Positions 52,553 through 63,669 of a DNA stretch of 64,000 nucleotides are shown here, one piece after another; positions within the stretch are counted from its first letter, which is position 1, and every line of letters begins with the position of its first letter. Both the position numbers and the translations under genes were made by a program. The notes under the pieces were generated by a model. The model made no database searches. It saw only the letters and a list, made by a program, of their open reading frames with translations, and was not told where the DNA came from. Location of the stretch: assembly GCA_036245525.1 (NCBI GenBank), contig BTPG01000007.1, forward strand, positions 128,695,840-128,759,839. The letters run 5' to 3'. This stretch comes from Semisulcospira habei (Eukaryota > Mollusca > Gastropoda > Semisulcospiridae).

Positions 52553-52690
52553 GGGTGGGTGGGTGGGGGTTGGGGGGGGGTGGTGGTGGAGGGTTTGGGG
52601 AGAGAGGTGGAAGAGGGGGGGTGGTGGAGGGTTTGGGGACAGAGGTGGAAGAGGGGGGGAGGGGAGAAGCTCGGGAGGTGGAGCCCCGGA
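52553..52690. repeat. G-rich low-complexity block
   Basis: GGGTGGGTGGGGGTTGGGGG and further GGGTTTGGGGA and GGTGGTGGAGGG steps. The plus strand could form G-quadruplexes. Confidence 0.9.
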
Positions 52691-52902
52691 ATGGAGAAGG
52701 AAGATGACAATTAGGTTGACCATGGCCAGAAAACACCCATTTTCCTGGCTGGTGGTGTGAATTTTGTGTCCGCAGCACTGCCATTACCGCCGCTATGGCC
52801 GGAGGACGTTGCTATCCCCCTAATCCTGCCCACAACCAAGTTCCCTCCCTCTCTTCTGTCCTCCGTACCACACACTGACACTCTCTTTCCCCAGCCTCTT
52901 TA

Positions 52903-53212
52903 CTTACTTACGCCTGTCACCCCTACCCGGGTATAGGCCGTCGACGAGAGACCTCCAACAACTCCTGTCCTGTGCTTCTCCTTCGATTCTACTCCAGGTG
53001 GTTCCCAGTCTCTAGATGTCTGCTTGGAGGTCTCGACGCCAGGAGTTTCTCGGCCTACCTCTTTTCCTCTTTCCCTGGGGGTTCCATGACAATGCCTGCC
53101 TAGTGATACTGGAAGCTGGCTTTCTCAGACTGTGACCGATCCATCCCCATCTTCTTCGCCCAATTTCATTCTCTGCTGTTATCTGCTCTGTTCTCTCCCA
53201 GAGTCTGACGTT
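52903..53212 (-). mobile_element. RTE element, 5'-truncated copy, with the empty SINE-S site
   Basis: About 310 bp matching the last part of the RTE at 26161 (its 3' end from about 29138, without the SINE). TSD CCCAGCCTCTTTA (13 bp, perfect) at 52890-52902 and 53213-53225. At 53147-53158 lies the reverse complement of CGAAGAAGATGG as a single copy, so this is the state before SINE insertion. Confidence 0.96.
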
Positions 53213-53287
53213 CCCAGCCTCTTTATCTATCCATAAACACGAAGACCGTCTATCACTCTCTCCATTTTTAAAATCATGAGACTAGTA

Positions 53288-53379
53288 TTAACCCATTGCG
53301 TGTCGGTAGCGGTTTTTATCGCGATGATTTCTGAAGGAATCATCGCGACAAAAACCGCTACCGACACGCAATGGGTTAA
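53288..53379. mobile_element. PAL-C element, copy 4, complete and TTAA-bounded
   Basis: 92 bp. TTAACCCATTGCGTGTCGG at the left, CCGACACGCAATGGGTTAA at the right, TAGCGGTTTTTATCGCGATG against CATCGCGACAAAAACCGCTA inside. GCGTGTCGG with CCGACACGC differs in both arms from GGCTGTCGG with CCGACAGCC. Confidence 0.96.
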
Positions 53380-53478
53380 CCACAGCAAACTGACTCCCGT
53401 TCGACTCTGCTGAATATTACTGACAAGCCCATCATTTGTACTGTTCATGATAGGCCTACGACAAAACTGATCAATACG

Positions 53479-53692
53479 TTAACTCCTTCTACCCCAGACA
53501 CACCACAGCAAGATAAGAATCGACCATGATAGTTCAAGGGTGATGCCAGAATAGCTTGGCGCCCATGGGCGCCAAGCTATTCTGGCATCACCCTTGAACT
53601 ATCATGGTCGATCTGTGTCCTGCACTGCTATGCAGTCTTCAGAGGACAACGGCAAAATTTGGGGATTTCGTTGTTGGGGTAGAATGAGTTAA
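53479..53692. mobile_element. TTAA-2 miniature element with PAL-B core
   Basis: TTAACTCCTTCTACCCCAGA at the left and GGGGTAGAATGAGTTAA at the right. Core GGGTGATGCCAGAATAGC with GCTATTCTGGCATCACCC, centre GGCGCCCATGGGCGCC. 214 bp, the same size as 49371. Confidence 0.96.
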
Positions 53693-54214
53693 GAATGTAG
53701 GTTGAACTTTTGCTGTGAATCACTGTAATTTGTAATCTTTATGCTCGGTTTTACACAGGTAAATTAAGACTACGGGACCCACACCGACCGCCCCTCACCC
53801 CCAACATCCCCCACCTATCCACAAACACACCATGGTTCGTTTCCCGGGACTGAAAATTGGCAACAATTCTGCGGAGTCTCTCTCTCCCCCCGGTCTTTAC
53901 AGCAAATTAACCTTGCCCTACAGAGGACGCGAGCCCCGTTGCCACGCAACGCCATCCATTTCAATTTTCGACCAGGATCCCCATCACACCGCGACCACCA
54001 CTCATCTCAAAGAGGCAGAGATCCTCACGAGCTCCGAGAGGGTGTGCCGTTTTTGCAAGAGGCGCATAGATTCTGGTGAGCTCTCCCCGGTCAAAAAGCC
54101 CATCAGCACGACTGAAGAGTGGGTCTTTTAATTCCATCCAAATGCAAACAAAATGTAACGGACAGCAACATCCACGCTCTTGGCATGAGCCTCTGTGACC
54201 ACCAAAGCTCGCCC
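53693..54214. other. No gene seen
   Basis: PAL-A partial pieces (CAAAGAGGCAGAGATCCTC near 54008, GCAAGAGGCGCATAGATTC near 54055) occur as left halves only. Confidence 0.45.
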
Positions 54215-54280
54215 GCAAGAGGCATAAATCCTCATGAGCCCCCGCAAATCGGAGGGATCATGAGAATCTACGCCTCTTGC
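54215..54280. repeat. PAL-A palindrome, copy 30
   Basis: C-type left arm (GCAAGAGGCATAAATCCTC) with a T-type right arm (ATGAGAATCTACGCCTC). This unmatched pair may be a partly corrected copy. Confidence 0.85.
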
Positions 54281-54880
54281 CAATATCAAGTCACATTCCT
54301 CCACAAGAGGAAGAGGCTTGGAGATTTCAGCCATAGCCCAGCGCAGCCATGCCACAATTTGCCAAAGGACTGAGGAGCTGTGAAGAGCATGTGATTGGAT
54401 TGAAACAACATTTGCTGCCACACAAAAACCGCACAAAAAACACCACGCATCGATTTTGTTACGCTCGGAGGGGTGATAAAGTTCCATTCTCCGCAACAGA
54501 GATTAAAGATGGTTCGTCCTTTAATATTCGATTTTTTGGGTGCTTGAGAACTAGGGATAAAATAAAAAGTAATTCTATCTATCTTTCTGTGAAAGGTCGG
54601 TTCGTTTCTTTGTTTTTCGATTCAGGTATTTTGTTCTGTTTTCAATGCCAAAGGTCAAGATAAATAAAATGAGATTATCGATACAATAAAAACTGAACGA
54701 CTATCTACAAAACGTGAATAGATGCGCTGGACTATCAACACATGACTGTCGATAACGTTGTAAAATAGTTCGCATTTTATCAACGAACGAACGAACGGAC
54801 GGACGGACGGGCGAACCCACCAATCAAGACAATCATTACAAATCAATCAAGTTCGATACTCAAAATCAATCAATCAAGAT
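54281..54880. other. No gene seen
   Basis: AT-rich stretch without a supported feature. Confidence 0.4.
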
Positions 54881-54884
54881 AGAC

Positions 54885-55232
54885 ACAAACTGAATGAATG
54901 AATCAACCAATCAATCAATCAAGTTCGATACTCAAACTCAATCAATGAATCAATCAATCAAGTAAGACACACACTGAATGAACGAATGAATGAATGAATG
55001 AATGAATGAATGAATGAATGAATGAATGAATGAATGGATGGATGGATGAATGAATGAATGAATGAATGAACGAACGAACGAACGAATGAATGAATGAATG
55101 AACGAATGAATGAATGAATGAACGAACGAATGAATGAATGAATGAATGAATGAATGGATGGATGAATGAATGAATGAATGAATGAATGAATGAATGAACG
55201 AATGAATGAATGAATGAATGAATGAAATGAAT
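54885..55232. repeat. (GAAT)n microsatellite, about 350 bp
   Basis: Imperfect CAATCAAT and GAATCAAT at the left grade into long GAATGAAT runs with GAAC and GGAT variants. An A-run follows at 55248-55267. Confidence 0.97.
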
Positions 55233-55357
55233 GAATGTAGTTCAGTTTAAAAAAAAAAAAAAAAAAACCTTCCCATTTTATATCACGCGAGTCACAACGC
55301 CCCATACACAGTCCCTCAGGAAGTGCATTGCTTTGATCACTCACGCAATAAACCTTC

Positions 55358-55551
55358 TTAACTCATTCTACCCCAAGACCGAAATCCCCAAATTTTGCCG
55401 TTGTCCTCTGCTGACTGCATTGCAATGCATGACACAGATCGACCATGATAGTTCAAGGGTGATGCCAGAATAGCTTGGCGCCTATGGCACCCTTGAACTA
55501 TCATGGTCGATCCTTATCTTGCTGTGGTGTGTCTGGGGTAGAATGAGTTAA
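55358..55551. mobile_element. TTAA-2 miniature element, core partly deleted
   Basis: TTAACTCATTCTACCCCAAG at the left, CTGGGGTAGAATGAGTTAA at the right. The core is GGGTGATGCCAGAATAGC then GGCGCCTATGG, with most of the right inner arm missing before CACCCTTGAAC. Inverted relative to 53479 by its CCGAAATCCCC body. Confidence 0.95.
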
Positions 55552-55628
55552 TTTAACATTGAACTCATCTTCTGAATACAGTAGAAACTCCCACCGACGT
55601 GATTCACCACCGCGTACGCAACCCCCAT

Positions 55629-55709
55629 GCAACAGGCACAGATCCTCAGGAGGCCCCCGCTTCAGCGGGGGGAGGGGGGGGGGGGGCTCATGAGGATCAC
55701 GCCTCTTGC
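55629..55709. repeat. PAL-A palindrome, copy 31, with G expansion
   Basis: GCAACAGGCACAGATCCTC at the left, CATGAGGATCACGCCTCTTG at the right, centre CCCCCGCTTCAGCGGGGGG extended by about 15 more G. The G-run has grown inside the right arm, as in PAL-F at 12277. Confidence 0.85.
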
Positions 55710-56285
55710 TGGCACCAATTTACATCCCACGATTTCTCAATCTCAGGCGCACTCGTAAAGGATGACGACCCAAAACCTACCGCCCCAGTTTGATTGCCAA
55801 TAAAATCTCAGCGTGATCTCGGCGGAAATTTTCTCTGCTGAAATACCTCGTTTTCCTTCATTTCCTCATCTTTTGATTAAAAAAAAAAATCTATCCGCAT
55901 TAAGGAGAAACTTGATTTCCAACCATGGAATACGAAAAAGAAAAAAACAAAGAATCTATATAAAAAAAGGGAAAAAGGAGTTTTCATCCATTTTTATTCG
56001 CCTTTCATTCGCTATCAACCGTTCATTAAGCGGCAAAGCGTAAGCTGATCTTAACGGCTTAATCATGCGTTTTGTAAGGAAACAATTTCACAATCAACAT
56101 CAAAAAAACCTCCGCCGGCTCCAGGGGAAAATCAATGTGACGGCTTCATGTAAAGCTGTATCAAACCCACCTCGCTTTTCAAAGCTCCGCAAAAAGCTTT
56201 ACACGTCGTGTCAGCGTAAATGCCAGTGTACGGTTCTCAAACAAAAAACTAGCCAAGAGGAGATAACCAGTGACTGACTCGTACT
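55710..56285. other. No gene seen
   Basis: AT-rich, with a short inverted pair GTAAAGCT and AGCTTTAC near 56150-56205. Otherwise unassigned. Confidence 0.4.
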
Positions 56286-56694
56286 TTAACCCGTTCAGTG
56301 TCAGCTGACGCAGACTGTGTTTCTGCAATCTTCGTTAACTCATTCTACCCCAGACACACCGCAGCAAAATAAGGATCGACCATGATAGTTCAAGGGTGAT
56401 GCCAGAATAGCTTGGCGCCTACGGGCGCCAAGCTATTCTGGCATCACCCTTGAACTATCATGGTCCATCTGTGTCCTGCACTGCAATGCAGTCTTCAGAG
56501 AACAGCGGCAAAATTTGGGGATTTCGGTGTTGGGGTAAAATGAGTTCATTCAGCACGTAAACCCCTTCGGTGCCCCACGAACATGGATTCAAAATGATGT
56601 CAGCGGGTATAGCTCGCCCCCGCGGAGGCTCATGATGATCTATGCCTCTGGCAGTTGGGTGGTATTGACATTTTCTTGGCACTGAACGTGTTAA
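56286..56694. mobile_element. TTAA-5 element containing a nested TTAA-2 and a PAL-A half
   Basis: Ends TTAACCCGTTCAGTGTCA and TTGGCACTGAACGTGTTAA. Inside, from 56335 to 56548, lies a complete TTAA-2 element. A PAL-A right half (CATGATGATCTATGCCTC) is near 56630. Confidence 0.8.
56335..56548. mobile_element. TTAA-2 miniature element with PAL-B core
   Basis: TTAACTCATTCTACCCCAGA at the left. The right end GGGGTAAAATGAGTTCA has TTAA mutated to TTCA. Core GGGTGATGCCAGAATAGC facing GCTATTCTGGCATCACCC, centre GGCGCCTACGGGCGCC. Confidence 0.94.
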
Positions 56695-57335
56695 ATCGGA
56701 AACTTGCTAAATTAACATAACCTTTCATTTATGAAGACACAATGATTATCCAGAACCATAAAAAAATATTTTCTTTTTTTGTTGTAATGTTTAGTTTTAC
56801 TAACCACTGAATTGTATTAATTATGGTGTACGGTCCCAAAACCTTCTTGTGTGCGGTACAGATACAAATTCAAAACATATATCAGTACCGTACACCAGGG
56901 TTTCTCAAGACCGCTCGCCATACTGTTTTGGGGACTCCAATGGCTTAAGGAACTTTTGAAACTCCGCTTTCTGCATATCACCCGTTAAAGGTCGAGATGC
57001 TATTTAGCACATTTCAAATTTAAAACAGGCGTCAGTTAAAGGCCCACTACCGCCGTAACTTTTGTAACAGATGATTACGAAACGCTAGACACAGGTCTAG
57101 TTGTGGTTTATTAATTTGACACAGGACAATCCAGTTCAGCACATGTCTTTATATCAAGTAATCTGACACACTCCATTTTAGAAATACAACGCAGTCAGTA
57201 CGAGAAACAGCTAAAAATAGATTGACACGCTAACAGCTACGCAGAATAAGTAAGTGCGATTACGCGTGTGCTTTTGATGCGTGTCCCAACTGTTGTTAAA
57301 GTTCATTAGGTGTGTCGGCAAGGTATAACAAACAC
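56695..57335. other. No gene seen
   Basis: AT-rich. A TTAAAGGCCCACTACCGCC motif near 57036 resembles the end of a DNA transposon, with a weak partner (GTAATGGTACTTTAA) near 57500, so the RTE fragment below may sit inside another element. Confidence 0.35.
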
Positions 57336-57350
57336 TAATGGTGCCGAAAT

Positions 57351-57466
57351 CAAGAGATCCATCACTGGGAACCACCTGGAGTAAAATCGAAGGAGAAGCA
57401 CAGGACAGGAGTCGCTGGAGGTCTCTCGTCGACGGCCTATACCCGGGTAGGGGTGACAGGCGTAAG
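57351..57466 (+). mobile_element. RTE element, 5'-truncated 116-bp copy
   Basis: GGGAACCACCTGGAGT through CCCGGGTAGGGGTGACAGG to GTAAGTAA matches the last part of the RTE. TSD TAATGGTGCCGAAAT at 57336-57350 and 57467-57481, with up to three bases shared with the tail. A short CAAGAGATCCATCACT start is rearranged relative to the parent. Confidence 0.94.
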
Positions 57467-57764
57467 TAATGGTGCCGAAATGTGTCTTCATGTTTATGCG
57501 TAATGGTACTTTAAGATTTCTCCTGTTTGGCTAGGGTTGTTTTCTTTTAGAACCGTACACTCGCTTGTCCGTTAATACAGCGCGCACTTTTGCTTGCAGC
57601 CGGATTTTTTCCTTTCCTCTCCGATAATAGGCAGTTTTGCAAAAAGAGTTTGCAATTCTACGCTCCCATTAGAGCTACTGAAGGGATTTAATACTTTCAG
57701 CTAATGAATACAGAACTCAAAATACACGCATAAAACATTCTCCCAGGGTGAAAAAAGTCCATGT

Positions 57765-57830
57765 GCAAGAGGTATAGATCCTCATGAGCCCCCGCGAATG
57801 CGGGGGCTCATGAGGATCTATGCCTCTTGC
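57765..57830. repeat. PAL-A palindrome, copy 32
   Basis: C-type, one mismatch (GGTATAG against CTATGCC). Centre CCCCCGCGAATGCGGGGG. Confidence 0.96.
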
Positions 57831-58606
<776 letters not shown>

Positions 58607-58684
58607 TTAACTCATTCGCGGCCAGCCACATCCGGATGCGCGGCATATGCCGCGCATCCGAATTTGGCTGGCCGTGAATGTTAA
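58607..58684. mobile_element. PAL-D element, copy 6, TTAA on both sides
   Basis: TTAACTCATTCGCGGCCAGC at the left, GCTGGCCGTGAATG then TTAA at the right. GGCCAGCCACATCCGGATGC faces GCATCCGAATTTGGCTGGCC. The GGCCAGCC arm replaces GACGTGCC of other copies, and the change is matched on both sides. Confidence 0.94.
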
Positions 58685-58784
58685 CCCTTCCTTGCCACTG
58701 AAGTATATTGTATTCCCAAAATCCGCTTTTATTTAATGACCAAATCCACAAAGGTCCAAGGAACATAGATGCAGATTGGTCTCA

Positions 58785-58850
58785 GCAAAAGACATAGATC
58801 CTCATGAGTCCCCGCAGTCGCGGGGACTCATGAGGATCTATGCCTCTTGC
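58785..58850. repeat. PAL-A palindrome, copy 33
   Basis: Paired difference ATGAGTCCCCGC facing GCGGGGACTCAT, where the consensus is ATGAGCCCC and GGGGCTCAT. Left outer arm GCAAAAGACATAG carries unmatched bases. Confidence 0.95.
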
Positions 58851-59557
58851 AGTTGGACGGTTCTGGTTGTCAGTGAAGTCAGTGGTTACCAAATAAAGTT
58901 CAAGACAAAAAATCAGCGAATTTTGTAAAGCTCGAGGCCTGAACATCAACAGGGAACAAAAATGAAATAAATTCAATTTTAAAATTGGAAAAAAAAAAGT
59001 GGAACAGTAAACGAGGCAGACAGCATGTACTGAACAACAAGATTGGGGAGTTAAAACCCTGGTCTGATTGTCGCATCTGGGCGGCAACTGGAGACATGAA
59101 TGTTATAAGCGAAAACATTATTCTGGCAAGCTTCGATCAGACGCAGGAAAAATAGCTTGTAAATAAAGCCTGGATTGGCAAATGGATCTGATATGCATTG
59201 CAAAGCATGTAAAACACGGCGATACAGCGCGCAGAATGTGCAACGAGATGCAATGAAAAGCTGGTACTAGCGCCTGGATCTGGACAGAAAATAACTCCAG
59301 CGATAAACGTGGTAATAGTTTATGCGTCCGGGAAAAAAACAATTCTACTCAAAAATCTGGTGCTGGCCCCTGGATCTGGGCAGAGATAGATGACATTGCT
59401 CGCCTGAAACGTGGTACCGACTACTACATTTGACTGCCAATGACTCTCTAAAGGCAATCCCGTGAACACAAACCAGTCACGCATAATAAAACCCTAAAGT
59501 CTTTCTCATCTGAGGAAAAGAAATGGTATAAATGAAACTGACCACTGCCAACAGGAG
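58851..59557. other. No gene seen
   Basis: A diverged direct repeat (GCTGGTACTAGCGCCTGGATC near 59260 and GGTGCTGGCCCCTGGATC near 59360, each followed by TGGNCAGA and later CGTGGTA) suggests two units about 100 bp apart. No coding feature. Confidence 0.45.
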
Positions 59558-59606
59558 GCATATATTTTCATGAGCCCTTGAGAATGAAAGTCTATGCCTC
59601 TTGCAG
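59556..59606. repeat. PAL-A palindrome, shortened
   Basis: AGGAGGCATATATTTTCATG at the left, GAAAGTCTATGCCTCTTGC at the right, AGCCCTTGAGAAT between. Confidence 0.78.
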
Positions 59607-60152
59607 ATGGTAATGTTTGTCTGGGCGATGGGCCAGGAGCTATGAATTGGGAATGTCCTCTAGAGGCCGCCCCATAATATGGATGGATAAAGACTCAGTA
59701 ATGTCAATAGCACCGTAGGGACTTGCTTTCTGATGCCGGCCATTATGGCGCTGAAATGAATCCGTTTTACAGCAGCGGATTACACAGCCCCCCCCCCCCC
59801 CCTGTACAATCCTTGAATAAAATGTTTCCTCAGTGAATCTCTCCCTGCAGCATGATTCATAAAAAGAAAATAATATTTTTAAACTTGTACCGGTGGTGAG
59901 ACGAAAAACCTTTATAAAGATATTCAGCATGATAATAATCCGTCTCCCCTCACACAATATTGCACAGGCAATTTGGGATTTTTTATTTTATTATTTTTTT
60001 TTTAACCGAAAGGAGGTCAGACGGCATCTATCAACGAAGGTCAAAGATTCTCTTGCAAATTTTGCGTCTGGACCAACGTATAGAAGCAGACGAAGTCTGT
60101 ATTCGGGGATTTGGGTGGGATCTTTGGTGAATGGATGGATGGATGGACAGAG

Positions 60153-60154
<2 letters not shown>
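59607..60154. other. No gene seen; C-run at 59789-59803
   Basis: Unassigned, with T-rich patches near 59990. Confidence 0.4.

Positions 60155-60226
<72 letters not shown>
60155..60226. repeat. (GT)n microsatellite
   Basis: About 35 GT units followed by a G-rich stretch. Confidence 0.98.
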
Positions 60227-60227
<1 letters not shown>

Positions 60228-60465
60228 GGGAGGGGGGTGGGGGGTGGGGTGGAGCAGACCAAAAAGGGCAAAAAATCTAGTAGCCCGAAAAGGTCAGACG
60301 GGACAGCGTGTAATGCAAGCGGACACGTCCTCATCCTCAATACCGCCATCCGGTCACCCACAGAACAACGCTCACTACTTCCTCCGTCTGTTAAACACAG
60401 ATTCACTACAGAACAGAACAGAACTAAATGTAAACCTAATGTATGAAATGCCCTCTGCACATCCA

Positions 60466-60570
60466 AGAACGAGACATAGATTCTCATAAGCCTAAGTCTC
60501 TTGCAAATGGAAAGAAAGACACTACAACTCCTAGTATCTAAACCTCAGGAGAATCTACGCCTCTAGCAAC
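60466..60570. repeat. PAL-A remnants
   Basis: ACGAGACATAGATTCTCATA then AAGTCTCTTGC, and separately GAGAATCTACGCCTC near 60548. Confidence 0.6.
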
Positions 60571-60777
60571 TAACCCTTATCATTTGGAATACACCTGAGT
60601 GTGAAATAAATTTGACTAAAATAGTTCAAGGGTAGTGCCTCTAGGCGCCAAGCTATTCTGGCACCACCCTTGAACTAAAGCCATTGGTCTATATCCTTAT
60701 CTGTAAGTACTATAATGTAGCTTGCATATGGCAGTGTACAAATTTGAAGCTTTTAGCCTCAGTGTGATATGGGTTAA
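60570..60777. mobile_element. TTAA-1 miniature element, core partly deleted
   Basis: CTAACCCTTATCATTTGG at the left (TTAA mutated to CTAA) and CAGTGTGATATGGGTTAA at the right. Core 60623-60680: GTTCAAGGGTAGTGCC then TCTAGGCGCCAAGCTATTC, so most of the left inner arm is gone. Confidence 0.92.
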
Positions 60778-61237
60778 ACACCTATGCAAACCCTGCCTGT
60801 TTCCTGAGGGTCACGAGAAGCTGAGTCTCTCGCCGAGATTCACGAGGACCTATTGTTCCCGCAGATGGAGGGGTCTTTCCTCCCCTGCCAATGTGTCCAG
60901 CACAGACGACCCATTAGCACTGATTACGGGTGGGGGATTCTGGCCCGGCCGGTCATTCACTGACGCGTTCCTACCCATAAATCCCTTTCAGTCTGCTCCA
61001 GATACAGATCATCATGCGCCCCATACCTGGCTCGAAGGTAGTTGCAAATAAGACAGGCAAATAGTAAACTCTGCTATCGAATAGTAAAACTTGCTATCGT
61101 GCAGTAATTTTTTTTTTAAATATCACTTGAAATAGTAAAACTTACTGCATTTTAAAGGGAGAAATGCTCAACAAAGAAAGACCACAGAGGAATTACAAAA
61201 CGAAGACAGAAGCACGCTTAGAAAGAAACACAACTTA
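60778..61237. other. No gene seen
   Basis: A small direct repeat of ATAGTAAA with ACTTGCTATC or CTCTGCTATC near 61060-61100 is the only structure noted. Confidence 0.45.
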
Positions 61238-61294
61238 TTAACCCATTCGAGACGTGTCGCCTAAGGAGTAGGCGCCACGTCTCGAATGATTTAA
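61238..61294. mobile_element. PAL-D element, copy 7, minimal 57-bp form
   Basis: TTAACCCATTCGAGACGTGT at the left, CACGTCTCGAATGATTTAA at the right, CGCCTAAGGAGTAGGCG at the centre. Confidence 0.94.
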
Positions 61295-61893
61295 TTTTTT
61301 TTTTCTTTTCAAAATAGACAAACAAGTTATACAATTCGCTTCATATCTTATCAGTGCGCGGAGAAAAGGACTTTTCTTTGTTGGGTTATTCTCTGCAATT
61401 GACACGCTTGGCCATCACCATTTTTGGTATGGATGTATAAAAGAAAGACTCCGCTTAAAAAGGGTACGTGCTCCCCTGTCAAAGCGTGTTTCTTTCTTGG
61501 GTAATCCTGTCCATTTCACACGCTTGGCAGTCAACTTTTTTTGGTCTGGAATCTGTCATATTTGAAATGGTTCCCGCAGGTCGCTGGGGACTCATCACTG
61601 CATCTCTAGCTGGCCAAGGTCGGGACAACGTTAGTCTTCAGTTCCTCCAGAAAAGGACGTAATTGGGTGTTCACCCCGAGACCAGACTAACACCCCCTCT
61701 CCAGGGGAATCAAGCCGGAACGTGGCATGTCATGCAAACGCGAACCAGCAAGCCGTCCACTTTTTTCTTTCCAGGAGACGCCAACACCGGAAAATTGTCC
61801 ATCTTTTTCATGCCGTTGCAATATGCTATGCCAATGAAAGCGAAATGCTTTATGATCATGCTCGCTCGCGGGACACAGGCATACACTGCGTTG
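61295..61893. other. No gene seen
   Basis: Two related stretches (TTGGGTTATTCTCTGCAATT then GACACGCTTGGC near 61380, and TTGGGTAATCCTGTCCATTT then CACACGCTTGGC near 61497) are about 115 bp apart and suggest a diverged duplication. Confidence 0.5.
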
Positions 61894-61960
61894 GCAAGAG
61901 GCATAGATTCTCATGAGCCCCCGCGAATGTGGGGGGCTCGTGAGGATCTATGCCTCTTGG
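61894..61960. repeat. PAL-A palindrome, copy 34, mixed type
   Basis: ATTCTC on the left against GAGGATC on the right is unmatched; CCCCCGCGAATGTGGGGGG centre. Confidence 0.92.
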
Positions 61961-62440
61961 GGATGAATGTAATTCACAGCAGAAATTCGCAATCGAACAA
62001 GCGGCATGTTCCGGTGAATATCGCAATTTCTATCTGCCGGATCACAGTGACATTGAAATCTACGTGCATTCTGCATACACGCTGGGACATAACTTGGTAA
62101 CTTTTTTTTAATCAGGAGGGTTGAAGTTAAACTTGTTTCAAACACGATGACAATTTCCCAAGTGGTCTATAAAGTTCACGTATGAACGCCTTTCAAAGTC
62201 CATTGAGTTTGGTCTAGAACACGATTGTTCGTATTAAATAGAAAGCGTTTATGAAGTGAACTTTTTGAGTTGCAAATATTTCGAACATCTTCAGCGTTTT
62301 CAAAACCGATCAATAATTTGAACTGACTTTGGTGTGAAACATTGACACTAAAATCAATATTAAATGAAAACTTTTTCACGAATGAAAAGAATGCATAATT
62401 TTCCAAACATAATGAGTGGTCAATAGCTTGCTCATCAACA
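61961..62440. other. No gene seen
   Basis: AT-rich, unassigned. Confidence 0.4.
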
Positions 62441-62442
62441 CA

Positions 62443-62513
62443 ACACCCCCCCCCCCCCCCCACCTCCCCGATACTGTATAAAATACCGATGGCTGTATGC
62501 ACAAGAGGGTTAA
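62443..62513. mobile_element. TTAA-4 type element with C-run, left end unclear
   Basis: GATGGCTGTATGCACAAGAG then GGTTAA matches the right end of the TTAA-4 element at 8974 (GGTGGCTGCATGCACAAGG). The left part is a run of about 16 C, perhaps grown from the CCCCC at the other terminus. Confidence 0.5.
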
Positions 62514-62961
62514 TTTTGAGCTAACATATGACCTACAAAGACGTGTTCTCTGAGCTCTGATCGTTGTGTGAGCTCTTTACGTTCTAGTCATAATCTACCT
62601 TCACATTCACCGGTCATTACTTAAAAAAGAATAGATTGCCGACAGGTTGCAGCACACACTTCACAAACCACTCGACTTGATAGCGTGCAGGTGTAAGACT
62701 AAGGTGAACGAATGAGGTCAAATACAGAAATCGAGCTCCACTATTATGTTCTAATGGCTAATTCTAGCCCCCTTATGCATGCGGCCACTGGTACCGAAGA
62801 CACCACCTTGGCTGGCAGCATGCACACGTGGGCAATTGCAAACGTAGATGATCGGCGCCTGAACAAACATCAATGTACAAAGAACAAATGAACATATGGC
62901 CGCAATCACAAAATTCCCACAGCAACAAAATTTCACGTCTCTAGGATAAATACATCGTTTC
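62514..62961. other. No gene seen
   Basis: Unassigned sequence. Confidence 0.4.
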
Positions 62962-63482
62962 TTAAACCTCTGGCTGTCGGTAGCGGTTTTTGTCGCGATC
63001 ATTCCTGTCGGAAGGCATGATTGTAATGATTGATTATATATTGCTTAACGTCCCGACAGCAACAAGACTTTCTCAGGACGTGCCTGCACTGCTTGTGAAA
63101 AAAATTAAACAGAACATTGAATGTATGTCGCCAGCCGGTCCAATACGTTAAATAAACCTACGACATGGGGCCTAAATAAAGCTAAGACAATTTAGCAACA
63201 CACACCCAATATCAAGAGCTACAGGCAACGCAGACAGTAGAGAGAGTTTAAAAAAGGCAAATACAGGTGAATGGACCAAGGGTAGATAAAAACACATGCC
63301 CCAGAATAGAGGAGAAAACCCACCCTGTGGGGCTGACCAGGGTGACCCTGGGACTGAACTAAAAAGTAGTTAAGCCCACCCAAGTCCCCCAGGGCAAACC
63401 CGGGTGGGGGGTCGGAAGGCATGGGTTGTGTTCCTGTCGTAATCATCGCAACAAAAACTGTTACCGACGGCCACAGGGTTAA
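62962..63482. mobile_element. PAL-C element, copy 5, split by SINE-S
   Basis: TTAAACCTCTGGCTGTCGG at the left and CCGACGGCCACAGGGTTAA at the right, with TAGCGGTTTTTGTCGCGATC and ATCATCGCAACAAAAACTG arms. The palindrome is cut near its centre by the SINE at 63020-63410. Confidence 0.95.
63020..63410 (-). mobile_element. SINE-S copy 5, inside a PAL-C palindrome
   Basis: TSD GTCGGAAGGCATG (13 bp, perfect) at 63007-63019 and 63411-63423. Full length, with the tail on the left (ATTGTAATGATTGATTATA) and the CCCGGGTGGGGG head on the right. Confidence 0.96.
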
Positions 63483-63655
63483 TTTTTTGTTTGCTCTTCT
63501 GACAAACTGTAAAGCACTGAGTGTGGCAAAACCATAAACTGTCGAACAGTTGCCATTAAACCTGATGAGGAGAGGCTGTTAAACAAGCTGGTGACGTATC
63601 ACTCGAGCCGACGACACCAGCAATCTATCATCGAACACCAAAGGTCCTCAAAAAC
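63483..63655. other. No gene seen
   Basis: Unassigned sequence. Confidence 0.35.
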
Positions 63656-63669
63656 TTCTGCCACAATCA

